Assembly (NCBI GenBank): GCA_903936775.1
Contig: CAIZWU010000210.1
Coordinates: 1-39,151 of the forward strand
Length of the DNA: 39,151 nt
Origin: an uncultured bacterium
GTDB lineage: Bacteria; Verrucomicrobiota; Verrucomicrobiia; Verrucomicrobiales; V1-33
Reading direction: 5' to 3'
How positions within the stretch are numbered: the first letter of the stretch is position 1; each line of letters starts with the position of its first letter. The notes under the pieces were generated by a model. It had not been told where the DNA came from, ran no database searches, and saw only the letters and a program-made list of their open reading frames with translations. A program made the position numbers and the translations under genes. Below are positions 1 through 8,418 of this stretch, piece by piece.

Positions 1-505
1 ACGCCGCCTTCACCGCCGCCAGCGCGGAGTCGATCAGCGCATCCGTTTGCACCGTCCGGTCTGCTACGGTGGGGCCGTATTTCAGGGCATCGCTGGCGGT
101 TAGCACCTCGCGGAAGGCGGCGATTACGGGCGGGGGCGGAGGTTGATCCGCGCGGGGACGGTCGCCCAGAATCTCGGGAGAGGTGGCGTAGCGGGCCAGG
201 ACGCCGGTTTGCCGGTGCAGGAACGTCCGTATAATTTCCGACAATTGTGCGGCAAAGTCGTCGGCTCCCAGTTTTGGAGCGGCCAGCCGCAGGGACTCCA
301 GCGCCCGCACCGCCAGCTTTTCGGGCCGGGGTGGCAAGCCCGGCAAGGCGAGGCGGCGGCCCACGGACCGCATCCACAGGAAAAGACCGGCGAGAAGCAT
401 CACCGCCAGCACCCCGGCCGCGACCCACCAGATCCACGGCATCGTGGCGGCCGCCTCGGGCTCCACAGGGGGGGCAATGTCTCGGATGGGAGGGAATTCC
501 AGCAC
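1..505 (-). CDS. DUF4381-like membrane protein, C-terminus off the left edge
   Basis: About 168 residues are visible and the frame is still open at base 1. The product begins with a short segment containing the RDIAPP motif, followed by a single transmembrane helix (about residues 20-42, PWIWWVAAGVLAVMLLAG). A soluble helical part follows, with LRLAAPKLGADDFAAQLSEI and a TGVLARYATSPEIL stretch. This layout matches DUF4381 proteins, which usually follow DUF58 in MoxR operons. The frame has a stop just upstream, so the start is probably the GTG at 505; an ATG at 442 would remove the RDI motif. The gap to the DUF58 stop codon is under 50 bases, which supports cotranscription. The precise function of DUF4381 is not established; a role in envelope protein assembly or Bat-like stress tolerance is inferred from context. 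Confidence 0.72.
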   Translation of the reverse strand, partial: MLEFPPIRDIAPPVEPEAAATMPWIWWVAAGVLAVMLLAGLFLWMRSVGRRLALPGLPPRPEKLAVRALESLRLAAPKLGADDFAAQLSEIIRTFLHRQTGVLARYATSPEILGDRPRADQPPPPPVIAAFREVLTASDALKYGPTVADRTVQTDALIDSALAAVKAA

Positions 506-551
506 AACAGGTCAGGGTAAAGATCAAAAAATTCAGGGAATCCCGCCGGAT

Positions 552-1433
552 TCAGCGGCGAGAGGCCCGGCGTTTGAAAAAGGCATGCAGCGCCGGGACA
601 TAATTGGATCCGGTGTGGAGATCGATTTTATCCACCCCGGCGGTTTTAAAGGTCTGATCCAGGGTCGTCTGCCACGCGTTCCGGCGTTCATGGTAGGCTT
701 CGCGCACCTGGCGGCGGCTGGTGTTGATTTGCAGCAACTCCCCGGTCTCCGGATCTTCCAGCCGCATCCACCCCACATCGGGCAGGGTCTCCTCTGCGGC
801 ATCGGTGATCTGCACCGCCACCACATCATGGCGCACCGCGGCCACCTTCAGCGAGCGCTCAAACCCCGGCGCGATGAAATCCGAGATCACCAGCACCAGA
901 CAGCGCCTTGGCAGGTGCTTGGTCAGTCGGTCGAGGGCCACGCTGACATCCGTTCCTTTTCCTTTGGGCTGGCAATATAAAATTTCCCGGATCAGCCTCA
1001 GGCAATGGGTGCTGCCCTTCCGCGGGGCCACAAACAATTCCGGCTGGTCCGAGAATAGCAACAGTCCGACCTTATCCTGATTGTGGATGGCACTGAAGGC
1101 AAAGGTGGCTGCGATCTCTGCGGCCAATTCCCTTTTCGACTGATCCTGCCCGCCGAAGTTTTTGGAGGCACTGACGTCCACCACGAGGAAGACGGTGAGT
1201 TCCCGCTCTTCCACGAACTTTTTGATATACGCCGTGCCGGAGCGTGCGGTCACATTCCAGTCAATCGACCGCACCTCATCCCCCGGCTGGTATTCCCGGA
1301 AGTCATCGAAGTCGATCCCCTGGCCTTTGAAGACGCTGTGATATTCCCCCCCGACCGCGGCGCGCACAATCCCCCGGGTCGCGAGCTCGATCTTGCGCAC
1401 CTTTTTCAGAATGGCGGTCAGGCGGTCGGGCAT
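552..1433 (-). CDS. DUF58 domain protein of a MoxR operon
   Basis: This 293-residue soluble protein has the DUF58 hallmarks: an N-terminal GEYHSVFKGQGIDFDDFREY stretch, the YQPGDEVRSIDWNVTARSG motif (about residues 48-66), and a von Willebrand factor A-like fold with a DVSAS metal-site motif at 86-90. DUF58 proteins are nearly always paired with MoxR ATPases and are thought to act as their adaptors or substrates in metal-centre or envelope-complex assembly. It lies between the MoxR gene upstream and the DUF4381-like gene downstream on the same strand. The gap to moxR is 112 bases and holds an inverted repeat. Family assignment is firm; the client protein cannot be told from this window. Confidence 0.93.
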   Translation of the reverse strand: MPDRLTAILKKVRKIELATRGIVRAAVGGEYHSVFKGQGIDFDDFREYQPGDEVRSIDWNVTARSGTAYIKKFVEERELTVFLVVDVSASKNFGGQDQSKRELAAEIAATFAFSAIHNQDKVGLLLFSDQPELFVAPRKGSTHCLRLIREILYCQPKGKGTDVSVALDRLTKHLPRRCLVLVISDFIAPGFERSLKVAAVRHDVVAVQITDAAEETLPDVGWMRLEDPETGELLQINTSRRQVREAYHERRNAWQTTLDQTFKTAGVDKIDLHTGSNYVPALHAFFKRRASRR

Positions 1434-1442
1434 GGGGGTGGG

Positions 1443-1537
1443 CTGATGGTTTAAGGTGGATGGTTGAGGGAGCTGTTGTTGAAAAAAGGCTGCTGGTTTG
1501 AGGTTTTTCTATCAACCATCAACTTTCAACCATCAAC
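1443..1537. repeat. Inverted/direct short repeats between moxR and DUF58 genes
   Basis: The 11-mer CAACCATCAAC occurs twice in tandem (1513-1523 and 1527-1537). The complementary GGATGGTTGA lies at 1458-1467, so a transcript across the gap could fold with either copy. A related GATGGTTTA sits at about 1445. The spacer has no T run beside the stem on the coding (minus) strand that would make a convincing terminator. It may be an RNA processing or attenuation site, or simply a low-complexity intergenic repeat. Confidence 0.5.
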
Positions 1538-1545
1538 GATTCCCG

Positions 1546-2535
1546 CTAGGGAACCACTATTTTACCCAGCAGCCGCTCGATGATCTGCACCGAGGTGACG
1601 CCTTCCGCTTCCGCCTCGTAAGTCACGAGGATACGGTGGCGCAGGACATCGTAGGCCAGATCCTTGACATCTTGTGGCGTCACATAAGCCCGGCCGTGCA
1701 GGAAGGCGAGGGCCCGCGTGGCCTGGGCCAGCGCAATGGTGCCGCGCGGACTGGCCCCGCAGCGCACGAGGTTTTTCAACTCCGGCAGCACTTCTTCCGC
1801 ATGACGGCTCGCGTGGACGATGTCCACGATGTAATCCTTCACCGGATCCGAAATCAGCACTTCATTCACGAGGGCCCGGCTCGCGATGACGTGCTCCGCA
1901 TGGATGATGGCATTGGTCGAGGTGTTCGCCGAGCTGGTGCCCATCAAATCCAGAATCCGCCGCTCCTCATCCCTCGTCGGGTAGTCCACCCGCACCTTGA
2001 GGAGGAAGCGGTCCAACTGTGCTTCCGGTAGTTGATAGGTGCCTTCCTGGTCGATCGGGTTCTGCGTCGCCATCACCATGAATGGATCCGGCAGCTTGTA
2101 AGTGGTATCCCCGATCGTCACCTGCCGCTCCTGCATCGCCTCCAGCAGGGCGCTTTGCACTTTGGCCGGCGACCGGTTGATTTCATCCGCGAGGATCAAA
2201 TTCGCAAAAATGGGCCCCAGTTTCGGGCGGAACTCTCCGTCTCCGGGATTGTAGATCAGCGTGCCGAGCAAATCTGCCGGCAGCAAATCCGGGGTGAACT
2301 GGAAGCGTTTGAAGCTCGCTTCCATGGTTCCCGCGAGGGCCCGGATCATCAGGGTCTTGGCGAGGCCCGGCACCCCTTCCAGCAAAATGTGGCCATTGGT
2401 CAACAACGCCACAAAAAGGCGGTCGATCAAATCCTCCTGCCCTACCAATACCCGGTGCAGTTCAGCCCGCACCAGAGGCACCCAGGCAGCAGAGACAGCG
2501 ATACGTTCGGTCAAATCAGCAGGAGCGTCGGACAT
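1546..2535 (-). CDS. moxR: MoxR-family AAA+ ATPase
   Basis: This 329-residue ATPase is full length for the MoxR/RavA-like AAA_3 family. Walker A is GVPGLAKT at residues 54-61 and Walker B is LILADEINR at 113-121. The family-typical AMQERQVT and ATQNPIDQEGTYQLPEAQLDRF region follows, then the C-terminal lid domain with PRGTIALAQATRALAFL. MoxR ATPases are chaperone-like and act on DUF58/VWA partners. It is the first gene of the moxR-DUF58-DUF4381 operon in this window. The ATG at 2535 gives the normal N-terminus; no clear Shine-Dalgarno sequence precedes it. The gap of about 215 bases to the divergent ankyrin gene should contain the promoters of both. Confidence 0.95.
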   Translation of the reverse strand: MSDAPADLTERIAVSAAWVPLVRAELHRVLVGQEDLIDRLFVALLTNGHILLEGVPGLAKTLMIRALAGTMEASFKRFQFTPDLLPADLLGTLIYNPGDGEFRPKLGPIFANLILADEINRSPAKVQSALLEAMQERQVTIGDTTYKLPDPFMVMATQNPIDQEGTYQLPEAQLDRFLLKVRVDYPTRDEERRILDLMGTSSANTSTNAIIHAEHVIASRALVNEVLISDPVKDYIVDIVHASRHAEEVLPELKNLVRCGASPRGTIALAQATRALAFLHGRAYVTPQDVKDLAYDVLRHRILVTYEAEAEGVTSVQIIERLLGKIVVP

Positions 2536-2751
2536 AGTTTAAAATGGGACAGGGGTAATCGGAAATCGCGCCATACTGGCAGCGGAAAGCGCGCCTGGCC
2601 AAGGGATTTTGCTGCGGATTATGGGATTTCCGGTGGGGCGGCCGGACGGGGCAGGAGACGAACCTGCTGAGCAGGGAAGCGCCGGCCTGATATTCAGGAT
2701 TGCTGTAATAATCGTTGATTCCGCAACGGTTGGAGCTGATGGGAGTCGGGT

Positions 2752-4248
2752 ATGGCACAATGTTGGATGGGGTCGTTTTGGCGGGTGCTCCCGGCGGTAG
2801 CTGGCCTGGGGCTGGTGGCCTCGTGCCGGGATGGGGAGGAGCGGGCGCGGGGGACGGTGCTGGAGTCAGGCTACCGGTTTACCATCAGCGACTATTTGAA
2901 GGCGGCGGCGGAGGGCCGGGGAACGGTGGTGGAACCCTTTTTGGCTGCGGGAATGCAGGTGGATGCGGCGGGACCCCTTGGGGAAACGGCGTTGCAGCTG
3001 GCGGCGGGAGGAGCCCATCCGTATCTGGTGCAGCACTTGTTGCAGGCTGGGGCCGTGGCGGACCGGGCTGATGCGGCGGGAGTGACTCCGCTGATGGCGG
3101 CCGCTGGGGCGGGGGATGTCATTTCCGTGCAGGCGCTGCGGGTGGCGGGGGCCGACCCCGCACGGCGCGATGCCAAAGGCCGCACGGCGTTGGCGGCCGC
3201 AGTGTCCGCAGGGCATGCCGGAGTCGTGGAATTGTTGGTTCCGGAACAAGGGGACTCCCTCGCCGGATTGCTTCAATTGGCCTGTGCGGCCGGGCATACG
3301 GGCGTGATGGATGGGTTGCTCAAGGTCGCGGACCGGAATCCGGCGGGTGGTGGGGTGGACTGGCCGGAACTCCTGCAGGCGGCTTCCTCGGGTGGCCATT
3401 TGCCAGCGGTGCGGCTGCTCAGCGACCGGATGCCGGAGAGTGCGGCCGCGGAGCCGCTCCGGCGGCAATTGGCCGAGGCGGCGCGGGCTGCAGGCCATGG
3501 GGCCGTAGCCGATTTTTTGGAGGATGAAGTCCATCACCAGATGGCGTCCGGGACGGCCCGTGCCCTCCTCCCTCCCGCAGACCCCGTCGCCCTGCCGGTG
3601 AGTGCGGTGGCGGCATCGCCGCCGGGAGAGGCCCCGCTTCCGGCCGGAGTATTGCCCGATTCTCCCGCGGAAGCGGTGTCCCCGGCCTCGCCCACGATTC
3701 AACCCGCGACGGCCCCCGGCCGTTTGGCCGGGGCACGGTTTGCCAAGCTGAATTGTGATGCCATGGAAGACGTGCCGAAGGTGCTGCAGATGCTGGCGTG
3801 GGAACCCCAGATGTGGCCCGTGGTGCTGCAGGACGTGGCTCCCGGACACGGGACGGCCAGTATTCTCCTGACGGAATCGCCGCCGCGCACGGTCTCTCTG
3901 CGGGTGGGGGATGAAATACCCGGGACCGGGTGTGTGATCGAAAAGCTGCGCCGCCGCCGGATCTATACCGATGCCAAAGAGTCGGTATTGAAGAATGTGT
4001 CAGAACTGCACTTCCGCCGGACTGCCACCGGCGAGGTCTTCCGGGCTTCGCCCGACGAGGCGGTCCTCTCCAATGATAGTACCGCCCGGCTCCGGATCGC
4101 GGGGTCGGACCGGGCATGGGGGGCAGTGCCCGGGGACGAATTCCGGCTGGGGACATTGCTGCTGCGGGTTTCGGAAATCGCGGAGGCCGCCATTATCCTG
4201 GAGAACCGCCTGACCCGGGAAACGGTGCGCGTGCCTTTGACGCCCTGA
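2752..4248 (+). CDS. Ankyrin-repeat lipoprotein
   Basis: The 498-residue product starts with a lipoprotein signal peptide: a hydrophobic segment, then the lipobox LVASC with cysteine at residue 25. Residues about 40-270 are ankyrin-type helices; clear units include GETALQLAAGGAHPYLVQHL, GVTPLMAAAGAG and GRTALAAAVSAGHAGVVELL. A proline/alanine-rich linker (about 270-330) leads to a C-terminal beta-rich domain containing SLRVGDEIPGTGCVIEKLRR and a second repeat-like segment. That domain loosely resembles PilP/GspC-type modules (VGD, then a binding interface). A GGAG about ten bases upstream supports the ATG at 2752. It is predicted to be anchored in the envelope and to act through protein-protein contacts; the partner is unknown. 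Confidence 0.82.
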   Translation: MAQCWMGSFWRVLPAVAGLGLVASCRDGEERARGTVLESGYRFTISDYLKAAAEGRGTVVEPFLAAGMQVDAAGPLGETALQLAAGGAHPYLVQHLLQAGAVADRADAAGVTPLMAAAGAGDVISVQALRVAGADPARRDAKGRTALAAAVSAGHAGVVELLVPEQGDSLAGLLQLACAAGHTGVMDGLLKVADRNPAGGGVDWPELLQAASSGGHLPAVRLLSDRMPESAAAEPLRRQLAEAARAAGHGAVADFLEDEVHHQMASGTARALLPPADPVALPVSAVAASPPGEAPLPAGVLPDSPAEAVSPASPTIQPATAPGRLAGARFAKLNCDAMEDVPKVLQMLAWEPQMWPVVLQDVAPGHGTASILLTESPPRTVSLRVGDEIPGTGCVIEKLRRRRIYTDAKESVLKNVSELHFRRTATGEVFRASPDEAVLSNDSTARLRIAGSDRAWGAVPGDEFRLGTLLLRVSEIAEAAIILENRLTRETVRVPLTP

Positions 4249-4276
4249 TATCAATCCGGTTCCTGACGTCTTTTCC

Positions 4277-5194
4277 ATGTTTCCCGCGCTGCTCACCGCC
4301 TTCCTGTTTGCCTGCAGCGCCATCTTCGGCCAGCGGGCGGCCAAACTTTTCGGGCCGTTGCGGGCCAATGCCATCCGGCTCAGCATCGCGTGTGCCGTGC
4401 TGGGAATCCTGACCTGGATCACCGATGGCATCCAGGGACATTCCAGTTGGCATCCGGCGGTGTTTCCCGCCCTCTTCCTCAGCGGCGCGGTGGGATTTGG
4501 TTTCGGGGATATCGGGCTTTTTCTGGCCTATCCGCGGCTGGGGGCCCGGCTGACGATTCTGATCAACTTCAGCCTCGCAACCCTGTTCGCTGCCTGGGGG
4601 GATCAGGTTCTGCTGGGCGAGCACTTGACGCTTCCCCAATGGTCGGGCGTGGGGATGGTCCTCGCGGGTCTGGGGCTGGCCCTGTGGCCGGCGGGGCAAC
4701 CTGGCCTGCGGGCGCGTGCCCCGTGGAGCGGCCTGGGTTTTGCCGCCCTCGCCGGAGCCGGGCAGGGATTCGGCACCACGCTGAGCGGGTGGGCGAACCG
4801 CACGGCCGAACAACAGCAGGTGAGTATCCATGGAATCAGTCAGGCTTTCCAGCGCAGCACGGCTGGCGTGCTGGTGGCGGTGACAGCCTGGGCGGTGTGG
4901 CGGACGTGGTTGAAAAAGCCGGAGGCCGTCTCCGGGGCCTCCTTGCCAGTGCGCCGGCAACACGCGGGATTCTGGATGACGGGGGCTGCCTTGTTTGGGC
5001 CGGTGGCAGGGGTGTCCTGCTATCAATGGGCGCGGCTCCAGCTCCCCTCGGCCGTGGTGGTGGCCATCGTCGCCACCAGCACCCTCTGGGTCATCCCTCT
5101 GGCCAAACTGATCGACCAGGACCACCCCACCCTGCGTCAGGTGGCAGGCACCCTCGTGGCGGTGGCAGGGATTGCCGTGCTGTATCTCCGGTGA
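4277..5194 (+). CDS. EamA/DMT-superfamily transporter
   Basis: This 305-residue integral membrane protein has about ten hydrophobic helices arranged as two EamA halves. The first half begins at the N-terminus (FPALLTAFLFACSAIFGQRA). The second has GAGQGFGTTLSGWANRTA and ends with the typical LRQVAGTLVAVAGIAVLYL helix. The length is normal for drug/metabolite transporters. The substrate cannot be predicted from sequence. It starts 28 bases after the ankyrin gene on the same strand, so the two may be cotranscribed. Confidence 0.88.
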   Translation: MFPALLTAFLFACSAIFGQRAAKLFGPLRANAIRLSIACAVLGILTWITDGIQGHSSWHPAVFPALFLSGAVGFGFGDIGLFLAYPRLGARLTILINFSLATLFAAWGDQVLLGEHLTLPQWSGVGMVLAGLGLALWPAGQPGLRARAPWSGLGFAALAGAGQGFGTTLSGWANRTAEQQQVSIHGISQAFQRSTAGVLVAVTAWAVWRTWLKKPEAVSGASLPVRRQHAGFWMTGAALFGPVAGVSCYQWARLQLPSAVVVAIVATSTLWVIPLAKLIDQDHPTLRQVAGTLVAVAGIAVLYLR

Positions 5195-5240
5195 GCGGTG
5201 ATCCGGCGCCGTCGCAAGGAAAACAAGCGACCGGGTCGGC

Positions 5241-5471
5241 TCAAGCCAGCTGCCGGTAAAGATCCTCGATCTTCTTCCGGGCCCAGGGGGTTTTACGCAG
5301 GAATTTCAGACTGCTGGTGATGCTGGGATCAAACATGAAACAGCGCACCGGAATGCGGTCGGCCAGGCCGGGCCAGCCGTGATCATTCACGAGGCGGTGC
5401 AGCATCATTTCCAAGGTGACCCCATGCAGAGGATCACGGGAACGGAAGGTGGGGTCAATGGGGTCCGGCAT
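5241..5471 (-). CDS. DUF2132 (VF530-family) small protein
   Basis: The 76-residue product contains the family core [20 protein letters not shown] at residues about 13-32 and the conserved C-terminus [23 protein letters not shown]2132 proteins are about 70-80 residues, so the ATG at 5471 is preferred. The open frame continues upstream to 5804, but that extension overlaps the start of the next gene and has no family similarity. Members are described as small DNA-binding-like helical proteins; the role is not established. It lies convergent with the EamA gene and back to back with the oxidoreductase gene. Confidence 0.85.
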   Translation of the reverse strand: MPDPIDPTFRSRDPLHGVTLEMMLHRLVNDHGWPGLADRIPVRCFMFDPSITSSLKFLRKTPWARKKIEDLYRQLA

Positions 5472-5670
5472 GTCAGGCTGGCGGGGGATGAGGGGGCAGG
5501 CAAAAGGTGAATCCGGCAGTGTCATGGCCGCGGAGACCCGCCGGAGCAAGGCGGCATCATCGCCGCTGATGATTCCCCCTCCACCCCAAACCGGATGCCG
5601 GCCCGCTTTTGATGAACCTGACGCCGCAGACTTGCCATCCGCCCCTGATCCCGCTAAAATGCGTCTTATT

Positions 5671-7029
5671 ATGCTCAGACGCCATTTCCTCCAGACGACC
5701 GCCGCGGCCGCCCCTTTTATCCTGTCAGGCCGTTCCGCCTTTGCGGATGAATTCGGCGGAATGAAAAAACGTGTCGGACTGATCGGCACCGGTTGGTATG
5801 GCAAGGCCGACCTGCTCCGTCTCGTTCAGGTGGCCCCGGTTGAGGTGGTCTCCCTCTGCGACGTGGACAGCGTGATGTTGAAAGAAGCAGGCGATCTCAC
5901 CGCCTCCCGCCAACTCTCCAAAAAAATCCCGCGGCTCTATCAGGACTATCGGGAAATGCTCAAGGAGAAGGATCTGGATATCGTCCTGATCGCCACCCCT
6001 GACCACTGGCATGCCCTGCCCATGATTGATGCCGTCAAAGCCGGGGCTGACGTCTATGTGCAAAAGCCCACCGGGGTCGATGTGGTGGAGAGCGCCGCCA
6101 TGGTCGCGGCGGCGCGGAAGTATGGCCGGGTCGTCCAGGTCGGCACCCAGCGCCGCAGCACCCCGCATTTGATTGAGGCCATGAACGACATCGTCAAGGC
6201 CGGCAAGCTGGGCAAAATCTCCCACGTCGAAATGTGCTGTTATTATCACATGCGTTCCCGCCGCACCGATGCCGATACCACGCCTCCCGCTCATCTGGAC
6301 TACGACTTGTGGACCGGCCCCGCGCCCCTCCGTCCTTACAATCCTATCGTGCATCCCCGTTCCTGGCGCGCTTTCATGGAGTATGGAAATGGCATCGTGG
6401 GTGACATGTGCGTCCACATGTTCGACATGGTGCGCTGGATGCTCGACCTCGGCTGGCCGAAGCATATTTCCAGTGAGGGCGGCATCTTCATGGATAAAGC
6501 CAGCCGCGCCAACATCACCGACACCCAGACCGCCACTTTTGCCTATGATGATCTGAATCTGGTCTGGACCCACCGGGCGTGGGGCAGTGCCCCTGATAGT
6601 AAATATCCCTGGGCGGCGGTTCTTTATGGGGAAAAGGGCACCCTGAAACTTAGTGTAAACAGTTATGATTTTATCCCCGCCAAAGGAGAAGCCATCCACC
6701 GTGACTGTGTGATGGAACTGGACCAATACCCCGAGGATCAGACTGAAAAGGACTTGGAGAAACACGTTGCGCCGGCCATCCGGGGGCACATGAAGGACCT
6801 CCTGCGCAACACCGTTACCCGCGGCAAACCTGTTGCCGATATCGAGCAGGGGCACATTTCCAGTGCCTCCTGCATCATGGCCAATCTCGCCCAGCAGACC
6901 GGCCGCACTTTCCATTACGACCCCAACGCGGCTCCTGCCGGGGTGGTCAAGGACGATGCCGCGGCCACCGCCCTCCTCGCCAGACCCTACCGCGCTCCCT
7001 GGGTGCATCCCGATCCGGCGGCGGTCTGA
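5671..7029 (+). CDS. Tat-exported Gfo/Idh/MocA-family oxidoreductase
   Basis: The product is 452 residues. It opens with a Tat-like signal ([19 protein letters not shown]), followed by the Rossmann motif [10 protein letters not shown] (about residues 35-44). The nicotinamide-side motif appears as YVQKPTG where most members have EKP, and the substrate-domain motif as [20 protein letters not shown], with its conserved histidine. This subfamily is abundant in Verrucomicrobiota and Planctomycetota and is thought to oxidise or reduce sugars in the periplasm with a tightly held cofactor. The start could also be the ATG at 5659, four codons upstream; 5671 places the twin arginines at the usual distance. 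The family is certain; the substrate is unknown. Confidence 0.92.
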   Translation: MLRRHFLQTTAAAAPFILSGRSAFADEFGGMKKRVGLIGTGWYGKADLLRLVQVAPVEVVSLCDVDSVMLKEAGDLTASRQLSKKIPRLYQDYREMLKEKDLDIVLIATPDHWHALPMIDAVKAGADVYVQKPTGVDVVESAAMVAAARKYGRVVQVGTQRRSTPHLIEAMNDIVKAGKLGKISHVEMCCYYHMRSRRTDADTTPPAHLDYDLWTGPAPLRPYNPIVHPRSWRAFMEYGNGIVGDMCVHMFDMVRWMLDLGWPKHISSEGGIFMDKASRANITDTQTATFAYDDLNLVWTHRAWGSAPDSKYPWAAVLYGEKGTLKLSVNSYDFIPAKGEAIHRDCVMELDQYPEDQTEKDLEKHVAPAIRGHMKDLLRNTVTRGKPVADIEQGHISSASCIMANLAQQTGRTFHYDPNAAPAGVVKDDAAATALLARPYRAPWVHPDPAAV

Positions 7030-7111
7030 GCCTTGTTCGAGGCAAATACTTTCCGGAGCAGGGGAGCCCATCACGGTCCAACCGGGCCGGGTGGGGATTC
7101 CCGAGGACCCG

Positions 7112-8338
7112 TTACCTGCGCTGGATGGCGATGGCTTTCAGATATTCGCCTTCAGGGAAGGAAACCGGGTGGTCGGGGGCGTGGCCGGCGGTCCAGAGGG
7201 TTTGCCAGTCGTGGCCGAGAATCTGGCGGGCGGCCCGTTCCACCGCCTGACGGAATTCCGGAGCGGAAACGTGGGCGCTGCAGGAGGCGGCCAGCAGGGT
7301 GCCGCCGGGCCGGAGCAGTTGCAGCCCATGGAGGGCGAGGTGATGATAGGCATCGATTCCGCCGGCCCGTTCCGCTTCGCGTTTGGCGAGGGAAGGGGGG
7401 TCCGTGATAACAAGGCCGAAGCGGGGGCCGCCAGAGCGGGTGGCCTCACTCAGCCATGCGAAGGCATCGGTCTGATGGCTTTGATGCCGGGAGGCGGCGA
7501 TGGCGGGGTGGCTGGCATTGAGGGCAAAGTTCCGGCGGGCGCTGTCGAGGGCGTGGGCGGAGATATCGAGATCAGTGACGGAATGGGCTCCGCCGCGGGC
7601 CGCATAAAGGGAGAAGCCGCCGCTGAAGCTGAAGGCATTCAACACATCCTGTCCGGAGGCGAGGGATTCGACCCGTTGGCGGTTCTCCCGCTGATCGAGG
7701 AAGAAGCCGGTTTTCTGGCCGAAGCGCACCTCGGCCTCGAACGTCAGGCCGTTTTCGAGGAAGGTCACGATGTCTTCCCCAGGGTCGCCGAGAAAGCCTT
7801 CCTCGAGTTGATAGTGCTTCAGGGCGCGGGCGATCAGATTGCGGCTGAGGCGCAGCACGATGGCCCGGGGAGCGAGGGTTTCGCGGATCAGGGCCTCGAG
7901 TTCAGCAAGGCGGGGCAGCCAGAAGGCGGCGTAGATTTTGAGCACGAGGGTGTCACCGAATTGATCCAGAATCAGAGCGGGCCAGCCATCGTTTTCACCA
8001 TTGATGAGACGGTAGCCGGTGGTGTCAGGACCGAAGAGGGATTGCCGTTTCGCCAGGGTGGCGAGGAACTTGGCCCGCCACCAGGCGGCATCAAGCTGGA
8101 CGGGGCGCCCGTGGTGCAGAATCCGCAACCTGATGGCCGAATCAAGATCGTAAAGACCAAGGGCGAGGAAGCGGTCGGCGCGGTCATAGAGCACCGCGAT
8201 TTCCCCGGTCTCGCCGGGCCGGTTCTGCTCGCGGACTTTGTCCCCATAGACCCAGGGATGTCCCTGGCGGACGGCCTGCTCAGCCGCAGGGGTGACGCGC
8301 AGCCGGAGGCGGGGCGCAGTTTCAGAAGGAGCCAACAT
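7112..8338 (-). CDS. rlmI: RlmI-like 23S rRNA cytosine-5 methyltransferase
   Basis: This 408-residue protein follows the RlmI/YccW plan. An N-terminal PUA-like RNA-binding domain has [11 protein letters not shown] central EEHD-type domain has [20 protein letters not shown] and the [14 protein letters not shown] motif. The C-terminal Rossmann-like methyltransferase domain has the SAM motif [16 protein letters not shown], the acidic [11 protein letters not shown] and the catalytic motifs DPPSLAKR and ASCSAHVS. It uses S-adenosylmethionine to methylate a cytosine in 23S rRNA. It is convergent with the upstream oxidoreductase and follows the sensor gene by 80 bases on the same strand. Exact site specificity (RlmI versus a paralogue) cannot be assigned without comparison. 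Confidence 0.88.
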   Translation of the reverse strand: MLAPSETAPRLRLRVTPAAEQAVRQGHPWVYGDKVREQNRPGETGEIAVLYDRADRFLALGLYDLDSAIRLRILHHGRPVQLDAAWWRAKFLATLAKRQSLFGPDTTGYRLINGENDGWPALILDQFGDTLVLKIYAAFWLPRLAELEALIRETLAPRAIVLRLSRNLIARALKHYQLEEGFLGDPGEDIVTFLENGLTFEAEVRFGQKTGFFLDQRENRQRVESLASGQDVLNAFSFSGGFSLYAARGGAHSVTDLDISAHALDSARRNFALNASHPAIAASRHQSHQTDAFAWLSEATRSGGPRFGLVITDPPSLAKREAERAGGIDAYHHLALHGLQLLRPGGTLLAASCSAHVSAPEFRQAVERAARQILGHDWQTLWTAGHAPDHPVSFPEGEYLKAIAIQRR

Positions 8339-8418
8339 GCCGGCAGCTTACGGCCCGGGGGGCATTGCGCAATGTATGTTGCGCAGGGTTTTATGGCGGC
8401 CCCCGTCAGGGGAAATAG

